In this document: one piece after another, positions 9,306 through 17,089 of the stretch | Position numbering within the stretch: position 1 is the stretch's first letter | Layout: every line of letters begins with the position of its first letter | Source of the DNA: Streptomyces anulatus | GTDB taxonomy: Bacteria; Actinomycetota; Actinomycetes; Streptomycetales; Streptomycetaceae | Length of the DNA stretch: 64,000 nucleotides | Direction of reading: 5' to 3' | NCBI RefSeq assembly: GCF_014650675.1 | Contig: NZ_BMVK01000010.1 | Coordinates: 229,497-293,496 of the forward strand | Made by a program: the position numbers and the translations under genes | The notes under the pieces: generated by a model | What the model saw: only the letters and a program-made list of their open reading frames with translations | The model's database searches: none | What the model was told of the DNA's origin: nothing

Positions 9306-9340
9306 GGTTCCCGGGCGACGGGGCACTGCGACGGCGGCCG

Positions 9341-10396
9341 TCAGGGCCGACCGGCCGCCAGGACGTCCTTGTTCGCGAGGTGGGCCAGCTCCTCCCCGCG
9401 CAGGAAGCGGCCGACCTCGGAGGCGGTGATGGCCGCCGCCCGGTGCGCCGTCTGCCGCGTCGCGCCCGCCAGATGGGGTGTGGTGATCACGTTCGGTACG
9501 TCGCGCAGGGCCCAGTCGGCGGGGATCGGCTCGATGTCGTACACATCGAGGGCGAGCGCCCCGAGAGCGCCGCCGCGCAGCAGCCCCGGCAGCGGCGCGT
9601 GGTCGAGCAGTCCGCCTCGGGCGGAGTTCACCAGGACCGCGCCGTGCGGCAGCAGCCCGAGACGGCGTGAGTCGATCAGGTGGTGGGTCTCCTTTGTCAG
9701 ACGGGCATGCAGGCTCACCACCGAACTCCGGCTCAGGAGGGCGTCCAGCTCGACCAGTTCGACCCCGTCCGCCTCGGCCGCCGCGCGGTCGGCGTACGGG
9801 TCGGCCGCGAGTACACGGGCCCCGAAGGCGCGCATCACCCGTGCCACGATGCGGCCGATGGCCCCGTAGCCCACGAGCCCGACCGTGGCACCGCCGAGCT
9901 CGCCGCCGCTCTCCTCGTACGCGTACAGATCGCCCCGCCAGACACCCCGCTTGAGCTCCGCGTCGGCGGCGGTGATGCGGCGCATCGCGGCGAGCGTCAG
10001 TCCCACGGCGAACTCCGCGGCGGCCGGGGCGTTGCGGCCGGGGGCGAAGCTGACCCTGACTCCGTGCCGGGTGGCGGCTGCCAGGTCCACGTTCACCGGT
10101 CCGCCCCGGGAGACGGCGACGAGGCGCAGCGCGGGCGACGCGGCGAACACCCGCTCGGTGAACGGGGCCATCTGCGTCACGCAGACCGAGGCCCCGGCCA
10201 GCGCTCCGACGAGCTCGTCCTCCGTGCCGCTCGCCTCGCGGACCTCCGCGACCGGACCGAAGGGTTCGTGGGGCCAGGGGAGGGTCAGCTCCGCGAACTC
10301 CGGGAGCTCCCGGCCCGTGCGGGACAGCTCCTGGCTCACTGCCGCGCGAATCAACGAGGGACGGACGAAGTGGTCGCCTGCGGCGAGGATGCGCAT
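9341..10396 (-). CDS. D-isomer-specific 2-hydroxyacid dehydrogenase
   Basis: 351-residue NAD-dependent oxidoreductase of the phosphoglycerate/hydroxyacid dehydrogenase family. The Rossmann loop is VGLVGYGAIGR, followed by an acidic residue in LAADPYADR, which favours NAD. The catalytic arginine is in SLHARLTKETHHLI, the glutamate in DVYDIEPIP and the histidine in TPHLAGATRQT. It starts at ATG 10396 with AAGGA about 10 bases upstream. It is the first gene of the minus-strand unit that continues into the kinase and importer, so it probably acts on the imported carbohydrate or its acid rather than in serine synthesis. Confidence 0.9.
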   Translation of the reverse strand: MRILAAGDHFVRPSLIRAAVSQELSRTGRELPEFAELTLPWPHEPFGPVAEVREASGTEDELVGALAGASVCVTQMAPFTERVFAASPALRLVAVSRGGPVNVDLAAATRHGVRVSFAPGRNAPAAAEFAVGLTLAAMRRITAADAELKRGVWRGDLYAYEESGGELGGATVGLVGYGAIGRIVARVMRAFGARVLAADPYADRAAAEADGVELVELDALLSRSSVVSLHARLTKETHHLIDSRRLGLLPHGAVLVNSARGGLLDHAPLPGLLRGGALGALALDVYDIEPIPADWALRDVPNVITTPHLAGATRQTAHRAAAITASEVGRFLRGEELAHLANKDVLAAGRP

Positions 10397-10498
10397 GACG
10401 TCGGATTCCTTCTGCGAGGAGAGCCGGTGGGATTGCGTGGCGAGCAGGTCGGAGCGTGATCCGAGCCGCGACAGGCCGGTCCTGGGCTGTGGAATTTC

Positions 10499-10512
10499 TG
10501 TTAAATTTAACA
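10499..10512. promoter_or_regulatory. Perfect 14-bp palindrome, probable DeoR operator
   Basis: TGTTAAATTTAACA is a perfect inverted repeat. It lies between the divergent hydroxyacid dehydrogenase and histidine phosphatase genes. Related sites occur near 7701 and 12096, and a DeoR-family gene lies in the same cluster, which supports a shared repressor site. Confidence 0.7.
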
Positions 10513-10613
10513 GCGCTCACGTGAACCGGCAATGAGCCCGGCGCCCGGCGCGTCCGGCTTCTGCGTCCGGCGTCTGCGTCTGCTTCGACCTCGACCTCGG
10601 AAGGGCGGCCTCC

Positions 10614-11264
10614 ATGACCTCTCGTCTCCTGCTGGTGCGCCACGGCGAGACCGAGTGGCACGCGGAGAACCGGTACGCCGGAGTCACCGACGTCGCCCTG
10701 ACCCCCAAGGGCGTGGCCCAGGGGGCCGACCTCGGATCCTGGGCCGCCCGCAGCGGCGTGGACGCGGTCGCCTGCTCCCCGCTCGGCCGTGCCCGCCTGA
10801 CGGCGGCCCCCGCGGCGGCGGCGCTGGGCCTGGCGGTGGACGTTCGGGAGGGGCTGCGGGAAGTGGACTTCGGATGGGGCGAGGGCCGGACCATCGCGGA
10901 GATGGCCGAGGAGGACCCCGAGGCCGTACGGCGGTTCCGCGAGGACGCCGACGCGGGCGCCTTCCCCGGCTCCGAACCCGTCGCCCTGGCCGCGGCGCGG
11001 GCGACCGGCTCCCTGCGCGACCTGGCGCACCGTCACCAGGGGGGAACGGTGCTCGTCGTCGCCCACAACACCCTGGTGCGCATCGCCCTGTGCGAACTCC
11101 TCGGACTGCCCCTCGGGCGCTACCGGCGGATCTTCCCGCGACTGGACAACGGGGCCGTCACGGAGATCGAGATCCGAGGACCGGAAACGGCGTTGCGCTC
11201 GCTCAACGTACCCACCGTCGCGCCCCCCGCCCCCGCGGCCGGACCGAGCCCTGCGGGAGACTGA
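10614..11264 (+). CDS. Histidine phosphatase family protein
   Basis: 216-residue branch-1 histidine phosphatase (phosphoglycerate-mutase fold). The phosphorylated histidine is in LLVRHGETEWH at the N-terminus; the second catalytic histidine is in VVAHNTLVRI (about residue 150), with REVDFGWGEG between them. Phosphatases of this type remove phosphate from small sugar phosphates. Being in the same regulon as two kinases, it may act on a pathway intermediate or clear toxic sugar phosphates. SD GGAAGG is present. It is followed five bases later by the DeoR gene. Confidence 0.9.
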   Translation: MTSRLLLVRHGETEWHAENRYAGVTDVALTPKGVAQGADLGSWAARSGVDAVACSPLGRARLTAAPAAAALGLAVDVREGLREVDFGWGEGRTIAEMAEEDPEAVRRFREDADAGAFPGSEPVALAAARATGSLRDLAHRHQGGTVLVVAHNTLVRIALCELLGLPLGRYRRIFPRLDNGAVTEIEIRGPETALRSLNVPTVAPPAPAAGPSPAGD

Positions 11265-11269
11265 CCCCC

Positions 11270-12046
11270 ATGACCAAGAGATCCGCCGAAGAACGGCGAC
11301 GGCTCATCGCCGACCATGTCGTGGAGCAGGGCACGGCCACGGGCGCCGATCTCGCCCGGCTCACGGGCGTGAGCCTGATGACCGTCCACCGCGACCTCGA
11401 CGACCTCGCGCGGCAAGGGGTGCTGCGACGCTTCCGCGGCGGCGCGTCCGCCCTGCCGTCCACGGTGTTCGAGTCGAGCCTCGACTACCGGCTCGGCGTC
11501 AACACGGCGGAGAAGAACGCCGTCGCCCGCGCCGCCGCCGCGCTGGTGGAGCCCGGTATGTCGGTGATGCTCGACGATTCCACCACGGTCCTGGTCATGG
11601 CCGGCCTGCTGGTCGACCTCGCCCCGCTCACCGTCGTCACCAACGCCCGCCGGGTGCTCGACGTCTTCACCGGGTGCGAGGGCATCCGCCTCATCGCCCT
11701 GGGCGGCGAGTACTCGCGCACCCATGACTCCTTCCTCGGGATGCCCTGCGTCGAGGCGGTGGAGGCGCTCTCCGTCGACCTCGTCGCGGTCTCCACCTCG
11801 GCCCTCGACGCCAGGACGGCCTACCACCAGGAGCAGGACGTGGTGCTGGTCAAACGGGCGATGCTCACGTCGGCGGCGACGAAGGTGATGCTCATGGACC
11901 ACACCAAACTCGCCCGGACCGCGCTGCACCGGGTGGGGCCCGTCGGCGACCTGGACCATCTCGTCGTGGACGACGGGGCGGACGCCGAACTGCTCGGCAA
12001 ACTCCGCGAGCGGACCCGGGTGACGGTGGCGGCCGTCGCACCCTGA
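11270..12046 (+). CDS. DeoR-family transcriptional regulator
   Basis: 258-residue DeoR-type repressor. The N-terminal winged helix reads ADLARLTGVSLMTVHRDLDDLARQGVLRRFRGGA (residues about 24-57, quoted here as motif spans VSLMTVHRDLDDL and RFRGGA). The C-terminal phosphosugar-sensing domain has MLDDSTTVLVMA, VVTNARRVLD and LGGEYSRTHDSFLG. This family usually senses a phosphorylated intermediate. Start ATG 11270 is chosen for its GGGAGA ribosome-binding site and because it restores a normal family length. It very probably controls the three TGTTAA-type sites in the cluster. Confidence 0.93.
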   Translation: MTKRSAEERRRLIADHVVEQGTATGADLARLTGVSLMTVHRDLDDLARQGVLRRFRGGASALPSTVFESSLDYRLGVNTAEKNAVARAAAALVEPGMSVMLDDSTTVLVMAGLLVDLAPLTVVTNARRVLDVFTGCEGIRLIALGGEYSRTHDSFLGMPCVEAVEALSVDLVAVSTSALDARTAYHQEQDVVLVKRAMLTSAATKVMLMDHTKLARTALHRVGPVGDLDHLVVDDGADAELLGKLRERTRVTVAAVAP

Positions 12047-12095
12047 AGCCGTACAGCCCGCCAGGAGGCTGTTCCTCCCGCCATGATGGAACGCA

Positions 12096-12108
12096 TGTTA
12101 ATTTCACA
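12096..12108. promoter_or_regulatory. Probable DeoR operator upstream of the second kinase
   Basis: TGTTAATTTCACA shares the first nine bases with the minus-strand copy at 7701-7712 and resembles the palindrome at 10499. It sits about 80 bases upstream of the second FGGY kinase start. Confidence 0.5.
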
Positions 12109-12190
12109 CACACGCAGCCACCGTGGCGGACCGCCCACCCGATCGGTGGACACCTGAGGCCCGTCCCGCCGGGGAAGGACGCTTTCCGCC

Positions 12191-13663
12191 ATGAGCAGTG
12201 CATCCCGTCGCACCACTCCCCACTCCCCGGCCGTGATCGGCATCGACGTGGCGACCGCGTCCGTCCGCGCGGTGTGCGTGGACGGACGGGGGCGCGTGCT
12301 CGCCGAGGCGGGGGGCGAACTGCCGCCCCCCGTACGGACCGCCGCGGGGACGAGCGAGCAGGACGCCCGGTCATGGTGGCCCGCCGTACGGTCGGCGCTG
12401 CGCCGCACCACGGGCGCGCTGCCCCGGGGCGGCCGCGAGGTGATCGCGGTGGCCGTGTCCGCCACGTCCGGAACGATCGTGCCCACCGGGGCCGACGGCG
12501 TCCCGCTCGGCCCGGCCCTGATGTACGACGACCGGCGGGCCGCCGACGTCAACGCCGAGGCGCAGCGGGTGGGCAGCGCCCGGTGGGACGCGCTCGGCCT
12601 GTCCGTGGGACCGACCGCGGCGCTGGGCCGAGCCGTCTGGTGCCTGCGGACGTACGGCTCGGGCCTGCGCCACGTCCTGCACACACCCGAGATCGTGGGG
12701 CGCGAGCTGACGGGCCGTCCCGTCGCCACGGACTGGAGCCACGCGCTCAAGTCCGGCTACGACGCCCGTGCCGCGGAGTGGGCGCACGAGGTCTTCGCCG
12801 CCCTCGACTTCCCGCTCGAACTGCTCCCCTCCGTACGCGCCCCCGCCACGGAGGCCGGAGTCGTCGGACCGGACGCGGCCGAGGCCACGGGCCTGCCCGA
12901 AGGGTGCTCGGTGCGCCTCGGGATGACGGACGGCTGCGCGGGCCAGATCGCCACGGGGGCGGTGGAGCCGGGCCGCTTCGTGGGCGTGCTCGGCACCACG
13001 TACGTCCTCAAGGGGGTCTCCGCCGACCTGGTTCGCGATGCGACCGGAGCGTTCTACAGCCATCGCCACCCCGACGGCTGGTGGCTCCCCGGCGGGGCGT
13101 CCAACACCGGAGGGGAGTGCCTGGCCGACGTCGCCCAGGCCCGCCTGCCCGCGCTGGACGCCGCCGCGGCGGCCCGGGGCCCCGCTTCGTACGTGCGCTA
13201 CCCGCTGCGCCGCGACGGCGAACGGTTCCCCTTCGTCGCCGGCGCGGCGCACGGATTCGAGCTGGGCCGCCCCCGCGACGAGGTGGACGCCCACCGGGCC
13301 GCGCTCGAAGGAGTCGCCTTCGTCGAACGCCTGGCCCTGGACCGGGTCGAGCGTCTCGGCGTTCCGGTGCTCGGCCCCCTGCACGCGGCCGGCGGGGGCA
13401 GCCGCAGCACTGTGTGGACGACGATCCGGGCCACCGTCCTGGACCGCCCGGTCCGGGTGGTCGAGCGCGCGGAGACGGCGTTCGGCGCCGCGCTCCTCGC
13501 CGCGACCGGCACGCTCCACGAGGACCTCGCGGCGAGCGCCGCGGCCATGGTGCGCGGCGGCGCCCTCGTCGAGCCGGTGCCGGAGGAACGCCCCGCCCTG
13601 GACGACGCCCACGGCCGTTTCGTCGTAGCGCTGCACGAGCGGGGCTGGCTCCCCGACGACTGA
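12191..13663 (+). CDS. Second FGGY-family carbohydrate kinase
   Basis: 490-residue sugar kinase. The N-terminal phosphate loop is IGIDVATASVRAVCVDGRG, the likely catalytic aspartate is in GMTDGCAGQIATG (about residue 245), and the adenosine motif is AGGGSRSTVWTTIRATVL (about 400). It also contains LGTTYVLKG and GGASNTGGE. It is only distantly similar to the kinase at 7783-9249, so it is a separate enzyme and not a duplicate. GGAAGGA precedes the start. It forms its own transcription unit behind a DeoR-type site. Substrate is not known. Confidence 0.88.
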   Translation: MSSASRRTTPHSPAVIGIDVATASVRAVCVDGRGRVLAEAGGELPPPVRTAAGTSEQDARSWWPAVRSALRRTTGALPRGGREVIAVAVSATSGTIVPTGADGVPLGPALMYDDRRAADVNAEAQRVGSARWDALGLSVGPTAALGRAVWCLRTYGSGLRHVLHTPEIVGRELTGRPVATDWSHALKSGYDARAAEWAHEVFAALDFPLELLPSVRAPATEAGVVGPDAAEATGLPEGCSVRLGMTDGCAGQIATGAVEPGRFVGVLGTTYVLKGVSADLVRDATGAFYSHRHPDGWWLPGGASNTGGECLADVAQARLPALDAAAAARGPASYVRYPLRRDGERFPFVAGAAHGFELGRPRDEVDAHRAALEGVAFVERLALDRVERLGVPVLGPLHAAGGGSRSTVWTTIRATVLDRPVRVVERAETAFGAALLAATGTLHEDLAASAAAMVRGGALVEPVPEERPALDDAHGRFVVALHERGWLPDD

Positions 13664-13712
13664 CGCGTCGTGCGTCGCCCCACCGCCCGGCCTGCCCCGG
13701 GAGGCTGTCGGC

Positions 13713-14618
13713 TCAGTCGGCGGGCTTGCCGAAGTCGAAGGCGTGGTCGCGGGCCCACCGCGCGTAGGGGCGTCCCGGTCGGCCGAGGACCTCGGCGAGG
13801 GTGAGGTAGGCGCCGTCGGATTCGGGGTTCGCCGCGTGGGGCTCGTCGGCGACGCCTTCCACCCCGTCGTAACTGGTGAGGCCGTACAGCCAGTCGGCGT
13901 TGTCGGCGGCGAACCCGCCCTGCTCGCGGTAGAAGCGGAGCGCCTGTTCGGGCGTCACCTCGTCGAGGGCGATGTGGTCTCCGACGGCCGCGGCGATGAG
14001 GGCGACCTGCTCCCGCTTGGTGAGCGTATCGGGGCCGATGATCGTGTCGACGCGTCCGCGGCGGTCGGGATCGAGCAGGTCGGCGACGATGACGTCGGCG
14101 ATGTCCTGCTCGTGGATCGGGTTGCCGGCCTGGTCGGGGAACGGCTCGACCACCCGTCGGCCGGAGCGGATGGACGGCCCCCAGATGAGCAGGGCGTTGG
14201 TGGCGAACTCGCCGGGACGGACGATCGACCAGTCGAGCCCGGACGCCCGCACGGCGCGTTCGACGGGCAGGTTGTAGGTGGTGTCATGGCCCGCGGTCAC
14301 GGCGGCGGACGACACGACCACGATGTGCTCGATCCCCGCCGCCCGCGCGCACGAGACGACCTCGACGGCCGAGTCGGGCACCGCGATGAGCACCAGGGCC
14401 CGGGCCGTCCCGAAGGCGGTGCCGAGCGTCGACGGCTCGTGGAGATCGCCGGCCACCACCTCCACGGCGGAAGGCAGTCCGCTCTGCCGTGGCTGCCGGG
14501 ACACGGCGCGCACCGGCCGGCCGCTGCTCAGCAGCCCGTCGACGACGTGCCGACCGAGCGTGCCGGTCGCACCGGTCACCACGGTAAGAGGCGGTGAACT
14601 ATCAAAATGAGACTTCAT
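13713..14618 (-). CDS. NmrA-like NAD(P)-binding reductase
   Basis: 301-residue atypical short-chain dehydrogenase. The N-terminal VVTGATGTLGRHVVDGL is the dinucleotide-binding loop, followed by RAVSRQPRQSG, whose basic residues favour NADPH. The YxxxK catalytic pair of classical SDRs is not evident, as is usual for NmrA/NAD(P)H-quinone reductase-like members. Start at 14618 is chosen because upstream codons run into the divergent TetR gene and operator. The likely role is a quinone reductase or redox sensor; the substrate is not predictable. Confidence 0.85.
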   Translation of the reverse strand: MKSHFDSSPPLTVVTGATGTLGRHVVDGLLSSGRPVRAVSRQPRQSGLPSAVEVVAGDLHEPSTLGTAFGTARALVLIAVPDSAVEVVSCARAAGIEHIVVVSSAAVTAGHDTTYNLPVERAVRASGLDWSIVRPGEFATNALLIWGPSIRSGRRVVEPFPDQAGNPIHEQDIADVIVADLLDPDRRGRVDTIIGPDTLTKREQVALIAAAVGDHIALDEVTPEQALRFYREQGGFAADNADWLYGLTSYDGVEGVADEPHAANPESDGAYLTLAEVLGRPGRPYARWARDHAFDFGKPAD

Positions 14619-14626
14619 AGTCTCAT
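14607..14626. promoter_or_regulatory. Probable TetR operator between NmrA-like and TetR genes
   Basis: Perfect arms ATGAGACT and AGTCTCAT flank a 4-base centre. The site covers the start codon of the NmrA-like gene and lies 28 bases before the TetR start, consistent with autoregulated divergent control. Confidence 0.7.
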
Positions 14627-14653
14627 AATGGCACTGTGCTTTATGATCCGGCA

Positions 14654-15214
14654 ATGGAGTTGTCACCGCAGAAGCAGCGCACGCGCCGCGCCATCCTCGA
14701 CGCTGCGGCCGGTGAGTGGGCTCAGGACCCCGCCGTGAGCCTGGGGAGCATCGCCGCGGCGGCCGGTGTCGGACGGGCGACCGTCCACCGCTACTTCCCC
14801 GACCGTGAACACCTCCGGTCGGCGCTCACCAGTGACTCCTGGGCCGCCCTCCACGCGGCGATCGTGGAGGCCGCTCCCGGCTCCGGCCCGGTGCTGGAGG
14901 TGGTCGACCGGATCGTCAGCGCCATGGTCCACGTCGGTGACCGTGTGCTGTTCCTGTTCGCCTCGACGGGGGAGGAGCCCTCCCGCGCGGACGCCTCGAT
15001 CGCGGGCGCGGTCGACGAGATCCTCGTCGCGGAGATCCGGCGAGGGCAGCAGGACGGCGAGCTCGACTCCACCGTCCCGGCCCAGTGGATCCAGCGCATG
15101 GTGTGGAGCATCGTCTACACCGGCCTCCACGCGACCGGCGACGGGCTCGTCGCGCGCCACGGCGTCGACGACCTGATCCGCTGGACCCTTCGTGGCGCCA
15201 TCAGCGCGCGGTAG
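14654..15214 (+). CDS. TetR/AcrR-family transcriptional regulator
   Basis: 186-residue regulator. The HTH runs about residues 28-47 with LGSIAAAAGVGRATVHRYF, followed by PDREHLRSAL. The C-terminal ligand domain is helical and ends WTLRGAISAR. ATG 14654 (MELSPQKQR) is preferred; a GTG 18 bases upstream in frame is an alternative. It is divergent from the NmrA-like gene, with an inverted repeat between them, so it probably represses that gene and itself. Confidence 0.9.
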   Translation: MELSPQKQRTRRAILDAAAGEWAQDPAVSLGSIAAAAGVGRATVHRYFPDREHLRSALTSDSWAALHAAIVEAAPGSGPVLEVVDRIVSAMVHVGDRVLFLFASTGEEPSRADASIAGAVDEILVAEIRRGQQDGELDSTVPAQWIQRMVWSIVYTGLHATGDGLVARHGVDDLIRWTLRGAISAR

Positions 15215-15343
15215 CGGGGCGTCGGTGCCGGTTCGGCCCCAACGGAACCGTGAAGCAAGGCACTTCGACGTAAGACGGGCCTCGGAAAAGCTGCTGCCGC
15301 AAGCACCTTGCCATGCTGGTCGGACCCCTCTACGTTCACTGTA

Positions 15344-15355
15344 GAAAGCGCTTGC
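15344..15355. promoter_or_regulatory. LacI-type operator GAAAGCGCTTGC upstream of pectate lyase
   Basis: GAAAGCGCTTGC, with core palindrome AAGCGCTT, lies about 180 bases upstream of the pectate lyase start. The identical 12-mer occurs at 27121-27132 before the sugar ABC operon. The 15215-15532 gap holds only this site, the box at 15444 and no gene. Confidence 0.6.
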
Positions 15356-15443
15356 TGTCCTGTCGCTTCCGGTGTGGAGCCCGGGGCGTCGGGGTGCTGC
15401 CGCACGCCACCGGTGAAGGGAGCCGTCCCTGTGCGGCTGCGTG

Positions 15444-15457
15444 CGGGAGCGCTCCCA
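15444..15457. promoter_or_regulatory. CebR-like box upstream of pectate lyase
   Basis: CGGGAGCGCTCCCA matches 13 of 14 positions of the Streptomyces CebR operator TGGGAGCGCTCCCA. It lies 76 bases upstream of the start codon, in a position where a repressor would block transcription. Confidence 0.6.
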
Positions 15458-15532
15458 CATGTCATGGACACGTCATGCGGCGTGTGTTCTGCCATCCACC
15501 ATCCACCAACCCAAGACGCATGGGAGACGAAC

Positions 15533-17089
15533 ATGGGACGACCAGTCGCACGGCGGCTGCAGGCCGCCGTGGCAACCCTGGCCCTCGCGGCCGCGACCGG
15601 AGCGGTGCTGTCGGCGCCCGAGGCGGCGGCGGCAACCGGGAGCGCCACCGGCTACGCCACCCAGAACGGCGGGACCACCGGCGGGGCCGGCGGACAGACC
15701 GTCCGCGCCACCACCGGGACCCAGATCCATGAGGCGCTGTGCGGGCGGGCCGACAGCGGCACCCCGATCGTGATCGAGGTCGAGGGCACCATCAACCACG
15801 GCAACACCACCAAGGTGTCCGGCAGCAGTTGCAACACCGCCGCAGGCGTCATCGAGCTCAAGCAGATCAGCAACGTCACGATCGTGGGCGTCGGCAGCGG
15901 GGCCGTCTTCGACCAGCTGGGCATCCATCTGCGCGAGGCCAGCAACATCATCATCCAGAACGTGACCGTCCGGAACGTCAAGAAATCCGGCTCTCCCACC
16001 TCCAACGGCGGCGACGCCATCGGCATGGAGTCCGGCGTCCGCAACGTCTGGGTCGATCACACGACCCTGGAGGCGTCGGGCGGGGAATCGGAAGGGTACG
16101 ACGGCCTCTTCGACATGAAGGCCAACACGCAGTACGTGACCCTTTCGTACAGCATCCTGCGCAACTCCGGCCGCGGCGGCCTCGTGGGCTCCAGCGAGAG
16201 CGACCTCTCCAACGGCTTCATCACCTACCACCACAACCTGTACGAGAACATCGACTCCCGTGCACCTCTGCTGCGCGGCGGCATCGCCCACATCTACAAC
16301 AACCACTACGTGAAGCTCAACGAGTCCGGCATCAACTCCCGGGCCGGGGCCCGCGCCAAGGTGGAGAACAACTACTTCGAGGACTCCAAGGACGTCCTCG
16401 GCACCTTCTACACCGACGAGGCCGGCTACTGGCAGGTCAGCGGCAACACCCTCGACAACGTCACGTGGTCCAGCCCCGGCGGCACGACCAACCCCGCCGG
16501 GCCCGACATGAAGTCCACCACCACGGTGGACATCCCCTACACCTACCGCGCCGACACGGCCGGTTGCGTGCCGGACGTGGTGAGCCGCACGGCGGGCGCC
16601 GGCACGGGCCTGAAGGTCTCGGACGGAAACTGCACACCGCAGACGCCCACGCCCACGCCGACCGACCCGACGCCGGGACCGACGGACCCGACCCCCGGAC
16701 CGACCGATCCCACCCCGCCCACCGGGACCAACCTCAGCATCGGAGCCGGCTCCGACGGCTCCAGCAAGGCCGCCGGAACGAGCTACGGCGACCTGCGCGA
16801 CGGCAACCCGAACACCTACTGGTCGCCCGCCGGCCCCACCGGATCCGCCTCGATCAAGTGGGCCTCCGCCACCGCCATCTCCTCGGTCGTCATCCGCGAG
16901 GCGGCGGACTCCACCGGCGCCATCAAGACCTGGCGGCTCCTCGACGGCGACACCGGCGCCGAGCTGACCTCCGGTGAAGGAGCAGGGGCGATCAGCTTCC
17001 CCCGCACCTCCCTGCGCAAGATCACCTTCGAGATCACCGGCTCGACCGGCACCCCGAGGATCGCCGAGTTCGAGACCTACGCGGGCTGA
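15533..17089 (+). CDS. Secreted pectate lyase (PL1) with C-terminal F5/8C-like domain
   Basis: 518-residue extracellular enzyme that cleaves polygalacturonate by beta-elimination. Start ATG 15533 gives a Sec signal peptide ending near EAAAATG (about residue 35). The right-handed beta-helix domain runs to about residue 370 with NVWVDHTTLEA, DGLFDMKANTQYVTLS (calcium-binding aspartate) and NIDSRAPLLRGG (the catalytic arginine region). A Thr-Pro linker (PTPTPTDPTPGPTDP) then joins a discoidin-like carbohydrate-binding domain at about 400-518. GGGAGAC precedes the start. Its 3' end overlaps the convergent pectinesterase gene by 13 bases. Confidence 0.93.
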   Translation: MGRPVARRLQAAVATLALAAATGAVLSAPEAAAATGSATGYATQNGGTTGGAGGQTVRATTGTQIHEALCGRADSGTPIVIEVEGTINHGNTTKVSGSSCNTAAGVIELKQISNVTIVGVGSGAVFDQLGIHLREASNIIIQNVTVRNVKKSGSPTSNGGDAIGMESGVRNVWVDHTTLEASGGESEGYDGLFDMKANTQYVTLSYSILRNSGRGGLVGSSESDLSNGFITYHHNLYENIDSRAPLLRGGIAHIYNNHYVKLNESGINSRAGARAKVENNYFEDSKDVLGTFYTDEAGYWQVSGNTLDNVTWSSPGGTTNPAGPDMKSTTTVDIPYTYRADTAGCVPDVVSRTAGAGTGLKVSDGNCTPQTPTPTPTDPTPGPTDPTPGPTDPTPPTGTNLSIGAGSDGSSKAAGTSYGDLRDGNPNTYWSPAGPTGSASIKWASATAISSVVIREAADSTGAIKTWRLLDGDTGAELTSGEGAGAISFPRTSLRKITFEITGSTGTPRIAEFETYAG

